Shown piece after piece: positions 46,083 through 54,382 of a DNA stretch of 64,000 bases; the first letter of the stretch is position 1, and the number at the start of each line of letters is the position of its first letter. The stretch lies in assembly GCF_014206815.1 (NCBI RefSeq), contig NZ_JACHNP010000002.1, positions 1,054,001 to 1,118,000 on the forward strand, given 5' to 3'. The translations under genes were made by a program, and so were the position numbers. The notes beneath the pieces were generated by a model. That model searched no databases and was not told the DNA's origin. It saw only the letters and a program-made list of their open reading frames with translations. This DNA is from Xanthomonas sp. F10. GTDB lineage: Bacteria > Pseudomonadota > Gammaproteobacteria > Xanthomonadales > Xanthomonadaceae.

Positions 46083-46110
46083 GCGGCCGCCTTTCTCGGA
46101 AGGCGGCCGC
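46083..46110 (+). terminator. Terminator after the second chemoreceptor
   Basis: Perfect 11-bp stem GCGGCCGCCTT / AAGGCGGCCGC with a 6-nt loop and a following TTGCGTTT, 32 bases after the stop codon. Confidence 0.7.
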
Positions 46111-46350
46111 TTGCGTTTGCCAGGCGCCTCCTAGCGTGCGCGATGGAACGCCGGATGCGAGGCAGGCAGGCGGCGGAGCGGTGGGCCGGCGCGGAGACCT
46201 GCGGTGCGAAGCACCACATTGCCCCAGGGATTCTTCCTTGGGCAGGGCAGGCGGGGACGATGCAACCTGCGAAGGCCATGCACTCACCGAGGCGCGGTGG
46301 CGACCGCTCCTCATCGAGCGACCGGAACCATCAGCGCCAGCCGCCAATCG

Positions 46351-46379
46351 TGCCGCGGCCGCAGGGTGCGGCCGCGGCA
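46351..46379 (-). terminator. Terminator of the small secreted-protein gene
   Basis: Perfect 13-bp stem TGCCGCGGCCGCA / TGCGGCCGCGGCA with a 3-nt loop, 12 bases past the minus-strand stop at 46392. The rest of 46111-46391 shows no gene. Confidence 0.6.
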
Positions 46380-46391
46380 CGCGCTCGGCGC

Positions 46392-46874
46392 TTACTGCGG
46401 CGGCTTGGTCTGCGGCGTCTTGATGACGTACGAAGTGATGTACTCGCCGTTGGAGCCGTAGACCACCACGATGGTGGTGGTGGCGTCGCGGTAGACCACG
46501 GTGGCGTTGCACGGGCAGCTCGCCGCGGCGGTGACCATGCCCAGCGGCTGGTTCTTCGCGTCGTTGACCGCGATCATCTGCTCCTCGGCGGCGCTGCCGA
46601 TCGGCAGCCGTGCCTCGGTGCCCGGGGTGGCGCTGAGCACGGTGATGACCTCGTCCTGCAACGAGTTGATCTGCACGAAGCGCAGGCCGGCCTTCTCGAA
46701 CGTGTAGACCTTGAACAACGGCGACAGGCTGACGTTCTTCTTGCCGATGGGCAGGCGTTCGCCCATGCCCTGGATGGCATCGGCGGCGTTGAGCGGCGCC
46801 CGCTCGGCGGCCCGCAGGCCTGGAACGGCCAGCGTGGCCGCCAGCATCGTCAGGGTGAGCAGCGGTTTGATCAT
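46392..46874 (-). CDS. Small secreted protein of unknown function
   Basis: A 160-residue exported protein with a signal peptide (LLTLTMLAATLAVPGLRA). The mature part is mostly beta-like (FVQINSLQDEVITVLSATPG; ATTTIVVVYGSNGEYITSYV) with one close cysteine pair (ASCPCNA). No family recognised. It has its own sigma-70-like promoter about 190 bp upstream and a strong terminator, so it looks like a single-gene unit. Confidence 0.75.
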   Translation of the reverse strand: MIKPLLTLTMLAATLAVPGLRAAERAPLNAADAIQGMGERLPIGKKNVSLSPLFKVYTFEKAGLRFVQINSLQDEVITVLSATPGTEARLPIGSAAEEQMIAVNDAKNQPLGMVTAAASCPCNATVVYRDATTTIVVVYGSNGEYITSYVIKTPQTKPPQ

Positions 46875-47060
46875 GGTGTCTCTCCTTGTCTGGATGTACG
46901 GACCTGTACGCCATGGGACGAGCGGCAGCCGTGGTCCTTGCCGGCCGGAGCGCCCGCAACGGGCCGTCTCCCGGTCCGTCGTCGCCTGCCGTCCCTTCGC
47001 TCCGTGTTCGCGCGCTCATCGGCAGGTACGGAGAAAGGAGATCTGGCGGGCGTCAAGTTC

Positions 47061-47089
47061 AGTATTTCTGACGTTAGTATCGCTGTCAA
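47061..47089 (-). promoter_or_regulatory. Sigma-70-type promoter of the small secreted-protein gene
   Basis: On the minus strand: TTGACA (47084-47089), 17-bp spacer, AATACT (47061-47066), in an AT-rich patch. This would give a leader of about 180 nt before the start codon at 46874. The rest of 46875-47391 shows no gene. Confidence 0.65.
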
Positions 47090-47391
47090 TACGCAAAATC
47101 AACGAGATGCGGGAAATCCACGGTGTGAGTGGTTGTTTGGTATCTCCGCACTTCGTGCGGTCGCGGCGGTGGCGCTGCGTGGTCGGGGCAGGCAGCAAGC
47201 CAGGGCGGTCTTCGCCGGCGCGCGGCGGGTGGTGTCCAGCGGCGGCCGCGTGCGCGGATCCGCGCTGCGTTGCAGCAGCCATCCCGCTGCGGCGGGCCGA
47301 TCCGCGGCCGCAAGCGGCCAAACGTGTGCGCAGCCGCACGTCGTCGCCCTCAGCCTGTATCGTGTCGCGTTTTCCGCACCCGACCGAGCCG

Positions 47392-48768
47392 ATGCCGCAT
47401 TCGTCCGCGCCTGTCCCGCCCGCCGCCGCACCCGCCTTGCGCCACGCGCTGAAACCGCGGCAACTGATCATGATGGGATTGGGCAGCGCGATCGGCGCCG
47501 GCCTGTTCCTGGGCTCCGGCGTCGGCGTGCACGCGGCAGGGCCGGCGGTGCTGATTTCCTACCTGGTCGCCGGCGCGCTGGTGATCATCGTGATGAACGC
47601 GCTGGGCGAGATGGCCGCGGCCAAGCCGGCCAGCGGCGCGTTCTCGGTGTACGCCGCCGACGCGATGGGGCCGACCGCCGGCGCCACGGTGGGCTGGCTG
47701 TGGTGGCTGCAACTGGTGATCGTGATCGCCGCCGAAGCGGTAGGCGCGGCCGGCCTGCTGGCCACGGTGTGGCCGGGCTTGCCGGTGCCGCTGGCCGCGA
47801 TCGCGTTCATGGCCGCGTTCACCGCGATCAACCTGCTGGGCGTGCGCAACTTCGGCGAGTTCGAATTCTGGTTCGCCATCCTCAAGGTGGCGGCGATCGT
47901 CGGCTTCATCCTGGTCGGCATCGCCTTGCTGGCCGGCTGGCTGCCCGGCGTGGCCTCGCCGGGCCTGTCCAACGTCACCGGCAACGGCGGCTTCGCGCCG
48001 AAGGGGCTGGCCGGCATCGGTGCCGCGCTGCTGGTGGTGGTGTTCGCCTTCGGCGGCACCGAGATCGTGGCGGTGGCCGCGGCCGAGACCGCCGACCCGG
48101 AGCGCAGCATCGCCCGCGCCATCCGCACGGTCGCCTGGCGCATCCTGGTGTTCTACATCGGCTCGCTGAGCGTGATCATCGCGGTGGTGCCGTGGCAGAG
48201 TCAGGCGCTGAGCTCGCCGTTCGCTGCGGTGCTGCAGGTGGCCAGGATCCCCGGCGCCGCGACCGCCATCACCCTGATCGCGGTGATCGCGTTGCTGTCG
48301 GCGCTCAACGCCAATCTGTACGGCGCCTCGCGGATGATCTTCTCGCTGGCCCAGCGCGGCGAAGCGCCGCGCGCGCTGGCCGCGTCCAGCCGGCAGCAGG
48401 TGCCGTGGCTGGCGGTGCTGGCCAGCGTGCTGTTCGGTTTCGTCGCCGCGGTGCTGGAGTTGCTGTATCCCAACCGGGTGTTGCCGGTGCTGCTGAACAT
48501 CGTCGGCGCCACCTGCCTGCTGGTGTGGACGATCTCGCTGCTGTCGCAGCTGATCCTGCGCGCGCGCGCCGACCGCGCCGGTACCCGCCTGCCGTTCCGC
48601 ATGCGCGGCTACCCGGTGCTCACCGTGCTGGCGCTGGCGATCCTGGCGCTGATCTTCGGCCTGCTGGTGGCCTCGCCGGACACCCGCACGCAGTTCCTGT
48701 CGATGGCGGCGCTGACCGCGGTCATCGCCCTGGTCAGCGGCGTGGCGCGGCGGTTGCGCGCGGGGTAG
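47392..48768 (+). CDS. APC-family amino acid permease
   Basis: A 458-residue inner-membrane transporter with about 12 helices. The family start RHALKPRQLIMMGLGSAIGAGLFLG contains the helix-1 GSAIGAGLF substrate motif; AFGGTEIVAVAAAETADPER is the helix-6/loop signature of the AAT branch (GnsA/YdgF-like relatives of AroP/GabP). ATG at 47392 gives a normal short tail. It is probably proton-coupled; the exact amino acid cannot be named. Confidence 0.93.
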   Translation: MPHSSAPVPPAAAPALRHALKPRQLIMMGLGSAIGAGLFLGSGVGVHAAGPAVLISYLVAGALVIIVMNALGEMAAAKPASGAFSVYAADAMGPTAGATVGWLWWLQLVIVIAAEAVGAAGLLATVWPGLPVPLAAIAFMAAFTAINLLGVRNFGEFEFWFAILKVAAIVGFILVGIALLAGWLPGVASPGLSNVTGNGGFAPKGLAGIGAALLVVVFAFGGTEIVAVAAAETADPERSIARAIRTVAWRILVFYIGSLSVIIAVVPWQSQALSSPFAAVLQVARIPGAATAITLIAVIALLSALNANLYGASRMIFSLAQRGEAPRALAASSRQQVPWLAVLASVLFGFVAAVLELLYPNRVLPVLLNIVGATCLLVWTISLLSQLILRARADRAGTRLPFRMRGYPVLTVLALAILALIFGLLVASPDTRTQFLSMAALTAVIALVSGVARRLRAG

Positions 48769-48800
48769 GGCGGCGCGTTGCATCGGTGTGTCGTGCCGTT

Positions 48801-48823
48801 GTGGGAGGGACTTCAGTCCCGAC
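48801..48823. repeat. Single GGGACTTCAGTCCC repeat
   Basis: GTGGGAGGGACTTCAGTCCC followed by GAC, the same unit that flanks the luxR cassettes near 20 kb, here without a partner or gene fragment. Confidence 0.85.
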
Positions 48824-48968
48824 AGGGGGCGATGGCCGATGGCGTCGCGCGCGTCGCGACTGACGTCGTTTCCCACAGGGGGCTTCGCCCGCGTCATATG
48901 TGCTGCCGTAGCAGCGGCGCCTGTTGCTTTTCATGGAGCAACCGCAGCAGGTGTCCGCGGTAAGGCTT

Positions 48969-49044
48969 GTCGCGGCTGAAGCCGCTCCTACAGTGGAATT
49001 CTGCGCGCTGTCGGTGCCGTCGTAGGAGCGGCTTCAGCCGCGAC
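48969..49044. repeat. Palindromic repeat arms in outward order (copy 6)
   Basis: The right-type arm GTCGCGGCTGAAGCCGCTCC (48969-48991) comes first, then 30 bp, then the left-type arm GTAGGAGCGGCTTCAGCCGC (49022-49044): the reverse of the usual order. Together with the repeat at 48801 it fills most of 48769-49134, where no gene is seen. Confidence 0.88.
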
Positions 49045-49134
49045 GCGTTGCGATGGACGGTCGCTGCACGCCAGGCCTTGGCGCCCGTCCCGGGCGCCTG
49101 GCCATGGGCAATTCACCAAGTGCACGCGCGCCGC

Positions 49135-50403
49135 TCAGCCCAGCAGCAGGCGCGCGCCCAACGCACACAGCAGCGCCGGCGGCATCACCAGCGCGCCGAC
49201 CTTGAGGAAGCGCCAGAAGCCCACGTCCTCGCCTTCGCGGCGGATCGCGGTCAGCCACAGGATGGTCGCCAGCGAGCCGGTGATCGACAGGTTCGGGCCC
49301 AGGTCCACGCCGATCAGCAGCGCGTCCACCACCAATTGCGGCGGCTGCGCCTGGGCGACGGTGGTGCTGGCGATCAGGCCGGCCGGCAGGTTGTTCATCA
49401 GGTTCGAGCCGAACGCCAGCAGGGTGCCGGCGACGCCGGCGGTGGCCTGCGGCGAGTGCGCGGCGGCGTCGGCCAGGGTGCGTGCGAGCAGGCCGATCAC
49501 GCCGGTGCGCGACAGCGCCTCCACCAGTACGAACAGGCCAGCCACCAGCGGCAGCACCGCCCACGACACCGCCTTGGCCATCGGCAGCGGCGACTGCCGG
49601 CCGCCCAGGCAGACCGCGCCGAGGGTGGCCAGGCCGGCCAGGCAGGTCGGCAGGCCCAGGTCCAGACCCAGCGCGGAGACGCCGACCAGCAGCACTGCGG
49701 TGGCGAGGATGCCGACCAGGGCGAAGGTGCCGCCGCGGGTCAACGGCACCGTGTCCACGCGCGCGGCGCAGCGGCCGGTCAGGTCCTTGCGCTCGGCCCA
49801 GCGCAGCATCACGAAGGTCACCGCGATCGCCAGCAGCGACGGCAGCGCGAACGCGGCCATCCACGCGCCCAGGGTCGGCATCTTGCCGCCGTACAGCACC
49901 AGGTTGGCGGGGTTGGAGATCGGCAGCACGAAGCTGGCGGCGTTGGCGATCAGCGCGCAGGCGAACAGCAGCGGCAGCGGCTTGGCCCCGGCCTTGCGCG
50001 CGGCCGCGTACACCGCCGGGGTGAGCACTACCGCGGTGGCGTCATTGGACAGGAACGCGGTGACCACGATGCCGACGCCGAACACCAGCGCGAACAGGCG
50101 CTGGGGCGAGCCCTTGGCCAGATTCACCGCATGCATCGCCACCCAGTCGAACAGGCCTTCGGCGCGCGCGGTTTCCGACAACAGCATCATGCCGATCAGG
50201 AACAGGTAGACGTCCAGGCCCTTGAGTGCCGCCTGCCAGGCCTCGCCGCCAGGCATCAGCCCCAACGCCATCAGCAGCAGCGCGCCACCCACCGCCCAGC
50301 ACGCCTCGGGCAGCTTGAACGGCCGCGCGATCACCCCGGCGGTGGCCAGCGCGCAGATGCCCCAGGTGGCGAGATTGGCCGTGTGCGCGCCGGGCATGCT
50401 CAT
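49135..50403 (-). CDS. ArsB/NhaD-type anion transporter (probable arsenite efflux)
   Basis: A 422-residue inner-membrane protein with about 11 helices of the ion-transporter superfamily. Family segments: LDVYLFLIGMMLLSETARAEGLFDW, FLSNDATAVVLTPAVYAA with the N-D pair of the first hairpin, and FGSNLMNNLPAGLIAST in the second half, LGPNLSITGSLATILWL near the end. ArsB exports arsenite or antimonite; relatives carry other anions. No arsR or arsC lies beside it, so the substrate is uncertain. Start at 50403 or 50397. Confidence 0.85.
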   Translation of the reverse strand: MSMPGAHTANLATWGICALATAGVIARPFKLPEACWAVGGALLLMALGLMPGGEAWQAALKGLDVYLFLIGMMLLSETARAEGLFDWVAMHAVNLAKGSPQRLFALVFGVGIVVTAFLSNDATAVVLTPAVYAAARKAGAKPLPLLFACALIANAASFVLPISNPANLVLYGGKMPTLGAWMAAFALPSLLAIAVTFVMLRWAERKDLTGRCAARVDTVPLTRGGTFALVGILATAVLLVGVSALGLDLGLPTCLAGLATLGAVCLGGRQSPLPMAKAVSWAVLPLVAGLFVLVEALSRTGVIGLLARTLADAAAHSPQATAGVAGTLLAFGSNLMNNLPAGLIASTTVAQAQPPQLVVDALLIGVDLGPNLSITGSLATILWLTAIRREGEDVGFWRFLKVGALVMPPALLCALGARLLLG

Positions 50404-50877
50404 GCCGCCGCTGCCGTGGCGCGGGCAGGCAGACGCACGCGCGAGGAGGCCGCAGGGGCAGGGCAGGGGCGGGCAGCGGGGGAGGGCACGGGCATGGGGC
50501 GTCGGGCAGCGGAGTCCGAGGGGCGTGCAGGATAGCAGCGGGACAGGCCCAACCCAGGTCGGCGCGAACGGCCCGGCGCTTGCGGTTTAGCTTGCGTAGA
50601 CGCGCCTTGCGTGGCGCATTCGGCACATCTTCCGCACGACGCGATGCGGTTGCGGTGCCGCGCACGCTGTCGGAACTGTGGTGCTCCTCGGCGAGGCTAG
50701 CCAGCACGCGGCACGTGCCATGCGCGAACGGCGTCGTCTTTCGTCAGCCGCGATCGCGGCGGATCCCGGGAGGGCGCGCGAGCGCCGTTCCTGCAGAACC
50801 GCACCGACCTTCGCCCGCTTCACCCATGGCGCGCCGCCATGGACGCCAGCCATGCGCCCCACGGCCGTGTGGCGGCC
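50404..50877. other. Intergenic stretch without recognised features
   Basis: 474 bp of ordinary GC-rich sequence. No hairpin of note, repeat-family member or gene was seen. Confidence 0.5.
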
Positions 50878-51327
50878 TTACCCCAGATGACGCGCGATCC
50901 ATCCTTGCACGAACGCCACCGGCCCGGTCCGTGGCGGTGGCGTCAGCCCGGCGCCGCGCACGAAGCCGGCCGCAGCCTGGGCCAGCGCCTGGTTGGCGCG
51001 GCGCAGCGCCTGCTGCGCGGCCGCCTGCTGCTGGCGCAACTGCACCAGGTGCAGCGAGGGGCGCCCAGGTGGCGCGAACTTCTGGTCCCGGCGCAGCGCA
51101 TCGGCAGACAGGCGGGTGACTTGCGTGGCCTGGTGCAGGGCGTCCAGCGCGTCCAGCACCTGCAACAGCCAGCGCCCGCTGTCGCTGAGCTGCAAGGTCG
51201 CGGCGTCGTCCTGTGTCGGCACCAGCAGCGGCGGAACGGCCGCGCCGGCGATCGCCGCGGCGCTCGGATCCAGGGCGCGCAGGCGGGCGTGGAAGGCGGT
51301 TTGCGATGCGGAAGGGGTGGTCGCCAT
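50878..51327 (-). CDS. Hypothetical protein, alanine/glutamine-rich helical
   Basis: A 149-residue soluble protein of unknown family. A proline/alanine-rich first part is followed by helices (SGRWLLQVLDALDALHQATQ; LVQLRQQQAAAQQALRRANQ) and ends PVAFVQGWIARHLG. No signal peptide or membrane segment. No recognised motif; codon use is like its neighbours, so it is probably a real gene. Confidence 0.6.
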   Translation of the reverse strand: MATTPSASQTAFHARLRALDPSAAAIAGAAVPPLLVPTQDDAATLQLSDSGRWLLQVLDALDALHQATQVTRLSADALRRDQKFAPPGRPSLHLVQLRQQQAAAQQALRRANQALAQAAAGFVRGAGLTPPPRTGPVAFVQGWIARHLG

Positions 51328-51513
51328 GCTTGGCCTGTACGCGAAAGCGCGGACTGTACGCGGTTTGGTGGGCTCGCTGCACAGGCCGCGACGACGCGGC
51401 GGCAGATCGTATGGACGCCCTTGGATGAACGCTGAGCGTTGCGTCGATGCGGGCCCTGGTTGCGCGGACTGTCGTGGGCACCACCTGGCACGCGCGGCGA
51501 TGGTGGAAGCTGC

Positions 51514-52332
51514 TTACTTGTCGGCGGTGGTCTCGTTGCCGGCGTCGCTGCGCTTCTGCGCGAACAGCCACTGCCACATCTTCGGATCGCGGTAGGTGGC
51601 ATCCCAGGCATTGTGGTTGCCCTGCGGGTATTCGGTGTAGCGCACGTCGGCGTCGACGTTCTTGAGCGCACGCACGATCTTGCGGTCGTCGTGCGGCAGC
51701 ACCACGTCGTCCTGGGCGCCGTGGAAGATCCACACCGGCACGTGCCGCAGGCGCTGCGCCAGCGCCGTATACGGATCGGCCAGATAGGCCACCGGCGTGA
51801 CCACCAGATACTCGCGGTCCTCGTGCGGGGACAGGATCGCGCCGCAGATCGGCACCAGCGCGGCGAAGCGCTGCGGTTGCTTCAGGGCGATCTCCCAGGT
51901 GCCGTAGCCGCCCATCGACATGCCGGTCAGGTAGGTGCGCTGCGGGTCGCCGTTGAACTCGGCGCTGCTGTCGTCCAGCGCCTGCAGCGCCATGGTCGCG
52001 TTGACGCCGTTCCACTCCTCGCCATCGGGCGCCTGCGGCATCACCACCAGCGCCGGGAAATCGGCCAGGTGGCGGCGCAGGTACGGGCCCAGCCCGGCGG
52101 TGGTCTGGTCGCGGCCGTCGTCGCCGCGCTCGCCGGAGCCGTGCAGGAACAGCACCACCGGCACCGGGCCCTGGCGATGCGCTGGCGCCGGCACGAATAC
52201 CTGGTAGCGGTAGACGCGTCCGTCGAGGGTGAGCTGGCGGCCGACAAAGTGGCCGGTGGCCGGGTCGCTGGGCAAGCTGCTGCATCCGACCATCGACAGG
52301 CACAGCAGAAGCAGCAACGAACGCATCGACAT
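51514..52332 (-). CDS. Lipoprotein alpha/beta hydrolase (esterase/phospholipase-like)
   Basis: A 272-residue hydrolase with a lipoprotein signal (SLLLLLCLSMVGCSS). The oxyanion region VVLFLHGSGERGDDGRDQ, the nucleophile elbow LTGMSMGGYGTWE, an aspartate in FHGAQDDVVLP and the histidine in YPQGNHNAWDATY make a complete triad. Such proteins resemble PHB-depolymerase/feruloyl-esterase-like or DLH-type carboxylesterases. It would sit in a membrane facing the periplasm or outside. Two ATG codons two apart (52332, 52324-52326) are possible starts. Confidence 0.88.
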   Translation of the reverse strand: MSMRSLLLLLCLSMVGCSSLPSDPATGHFVGRQLTLDGRVYRYQVFVPAPAHRQGPVPVVLFLHGSGERGDDGRDQTTAGLGPYLRRHLADFPALVVMPQAPDGEEWNGVNATMALQALDDSSAEFNGDPQRTYLTGMSMGGYGTWEIALKQPQRFAALVPICGAILSPHEDREYLVVTPVAYLADPYTALAQRLRHVPVWIFHGAQDDVVLPHDDRKIVRALKNVDADVRYTEYPQGNHNAWDATYRDPKMWQWLFAQKRSDAGNETTADK

Positions 52333-52592
52333 GGCCGGCCCTCGGGTGGGAAGGCCGCAGTATCGTGGCCTGGGCGTCTCCACGACAACCCGGGTAAGGG
52401 CGGCGGACATGCGGCAGTCAGCCGACGGGCGGCGCAGCGTGCTCGCGCCATGCAGGGGCGGATGGCGGCAGCGGGCGGTGGATGCGCCCGATCCGCCGCG
52501 CACCGATCGCGGCCGGCAGGCGCGCCCGCCGATCACGGCTGCGCGACGAACGCAGCGGCCGCTTCGAGCCGCGCCCGCCGCTCGGACACGCG

Positions 52593-53951
52593 CTACAGCA
52601 GGACCAGGGTGGCCAGGCCGAGGAAGCTGAGGAAGCCCATGACGTCGGTCAGCGTGGTCAGGATCACCCCGCCGGCCAATGCCGGATCGAAGCCCAGGCG
52701 CTTGAGCGTCAACGGCACCAGCACGCCACCCAGGGCGGCGGTGAGCAGGTTGATGGTCAGCGCCGAGCCGATCACCAGCGACAGCAGCGGCTGCTTGAAC
52801 CACAGCAGCACGATCAGGCCCAGGCCGATGCCCAGCGACAGGCCGTTGATCAGGGCCACCGCCAATTCCTTGCGCAGCAGCACGATCACGTTGGACGCGC
52901 CGATCTGGCCCAGCGCCAGGCCGCGCACCATCAGTGCCAGGACCTGGGTGCCGGCGTTGCCGCCCATGCCGGCTACGATCGGCATCAGCGCGGCCAGCGC
53001 CACCAGCTTGGCGATGGTGCCCTCGAACTGGCCGACCACGCTGGAGGCGATGAAGGCGGTGCCGAGGTTGATCGTCAGCCACAGCAGGCGGCGGCGGAAC
53101 GCGCGCCGCACCGGGCTGAACAGGTCCTCGTCCTCGTCCAGGCCGGCGGCGCTCATCGCCTGGTGCTCGGCCTGGTCGCGGATGATGTCGACCACGTCGT
53201 CGATGGTGATGCGGCCGAGCAGGATGTTGTTGTCGTCCACCACCGGCGCGGAGATCCAGTCGTGGTCGGAGAACTGCCGCGCGACCTCGTCGGCGCCTTC
53301 GCCGACGTCGATGGCCGGCTGCTCGTCGTCGATCAGCCGGTTGATCGGGGTGGAGTCCTCGTGGGTGACCAGCGCCGCCAGCGACACCCGCCCCAGGTAT
53401 TGGTGGCGGCGGCTGACCACGAACAGATGGTCGGTGTGGTCCGGCAGTTCGCCGCGCAGGCGCAGGTAGCGCAGCACCACGTCGACGTTGACGTCGGCGC
53501 GCACGGTGACCACGTCCGGGTTCATCAGGCGGCCGGCGCTGTCCTCGGGATACGACAGCACCTGCTCGAGCCGCTCGCGGTTCTCGCGGTCCATCGACTT
53601 GAGCACTTCGTCGATGACCGTGTCCGGCAGGTCCTCGACCAGGTTGGCGAGGTCGTCGATGTCCAGGTCTTCGACCGCGGCGACGATTTCGTCCGGGTCC
53701 ATGTCCGCGAGCAGGCTCTCGCGCACTTCTTCGCCGACGTGGACCAGCACCTCGCCGTCGTCCTCCGGATCGACCAGCCCCCACACCACTTCGCGCTTGC
53801 CGGGCGGCAGCGATTCCAGCAGGTTGCCGATCTCGGCCGGCGCCAGCGTATTGACCAGTCGCCGCACCGGGCCCAGGCGCCCGCTATCCAGCGCATCGGA
53901 CAGCATGCGCAGCTGCCGCGCGGTCTTGTCGTGGCGGACGGCGTCGGCCAT
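52593..53951 (-). CDS. mgtE: Magnesium transporter MgtE
   Basis: A 452-residue Mg channel: the N-terminal helical MgtE_N domain (TLAPAEIGNLLESLPPGKRE; PDEIVAAVEDLDIDDLANLV), two CBS domains (MNPDVVTVRADVNVDVVLRY; RQFSDHDWISAPVVDDNNIL) with the connecting helix, and five membrane helices, including the pore segment with MPIVAGMGGNAGTQVLAL. The magnesium-sensing acidic residues of the cytosolic part are conserved in type. It lies downstream of ptsI after the repeat region. Confidence 0.96.
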   Translation of the reverse strand: MADAVRHDKTARQLRMLSDALDSGRLGPVRRLVNTLAPAEIGNLLESLPPGKREVVWGLVDPEDDGEVLVHVGEEVRESLLADMDPDEIVAAVEDLDIDDLANLVEDLPDTVIDEVLKSMDRENRERLEQVLSYPEDSAGRLMNPDVVTVRADVNVDVVLRYLRLRGELPDHTDHLFVVSRRHQYLGRVSLAALVTHEDSTPINRLIDDEQPAIDVGEGADEVARQFSDHDWISAPVVDDNNILLGRITIDDVVDIIRDQAEHQAMSAAGLDEDEDLFSPVRRAFRRRLLWLTINLGTAFIASSVVGQFEGTIAKLVALAALMPIVAGMGGNAGTQVLALMVRGLALGQIGASNVIVLLRKELAVALINGLSLGIGLGLIVLLWFKQPLLSLVIGSALTINLLTAALGGVLVPLTLKRLGFDPALAGGVILTTLTDVMGFLSFLGLATLVLL

Positions 53952-54051
53952 GCGCTGCTCCCTTGGGGTGAGGCCGCGCTCCGGAGAAACGCGGTCGGTC
54001 AGATGTTCATCCCAACATTATCGCCTGCATGTTGCGGGAAGCACAGTGGAC

Positions 54052-54087
54052 GGCCGGGATTGGGGAGTCGGGATTGGGGATTCGCGG
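54052..54087. repeat. Heptamer array, G-rich arm (mgtE side)
   Basis: GCCGGGATTGGGGAGTCGGG with two more copies on the plus strand. It faces the C-rich array at 54286, with a palindromic repeat between. Confidence 0.88.
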
Positions 54088-54113
54088 GTTTCCGCATGCG
54101 GACGTCTGCGCAT

Positions 54114-54178
54114 GTAGGAGCGGCTTCAGCCGCGACGGCATTCCCGGGAACGCCCGTCGCGGCTGAAGCCGCTCCTAC
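54114..54178. repeat. Palindromic repeat, copy 7
   Basis: GTAGGAGCGGCTTCAGCCGC and the inverted arm ending GAAGCCGCTCCTAC, nested between two facing heptamer arrays in 53952-54382, where there is no gene. Confidence 0.92.
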
Positions 54179-54285
54179 AGAAGATCGATGGGTTTCTTGA
54201 CGAGAGAGAGCGCTGTGCACGCAGAGACCAAGCGCCGCGCCTTTCAGAAAATCGCTTGCCTGCGATCAGAGGAAGGACATCCTGC

Positions 54286-54379
54286 CCAATCCCCAATCCC
54301 CAATCCCCAATCCCCAATATCGAATCCCCAATATCGAATCCCCAATATCGAATCCCCAATATCGAATCCCCAATCCCGG
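54286..54379. repeat. Heptamer array with 14-mer higher-order repeat (ptsI side)
   Basis: Four to five CCCCAAT heptamers, then four copies of the 14-mer ATCGAATCCCCAAT, ending CCCGGC four bases before the ptsI stop codon. On the ptsI sense strand it is G-rich. Confidence 0.92.
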
Positions 54380-54382
54380 CTC

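Noticed and set aside
43771-47019. A 1082-codon minus-strand frame
   Set aside because: Antisense shadow of the chemoreceptor gene and the small secreted-protein gene, with histidine/arginine-rich composition and no domain.
44274-48863. A 1529-codon open frame on the plus strand
   Set aside because: It is a shifted frame across the second chemoreceptor gene and beyond; its protein is arginine/glycine-rich and has no motif. High GC makes such frames common here.
54286-54379. CRISPR array
   Set aside because: The units are contiguous 7- and 14-mers with no unique spacers, and no cas genes are present.
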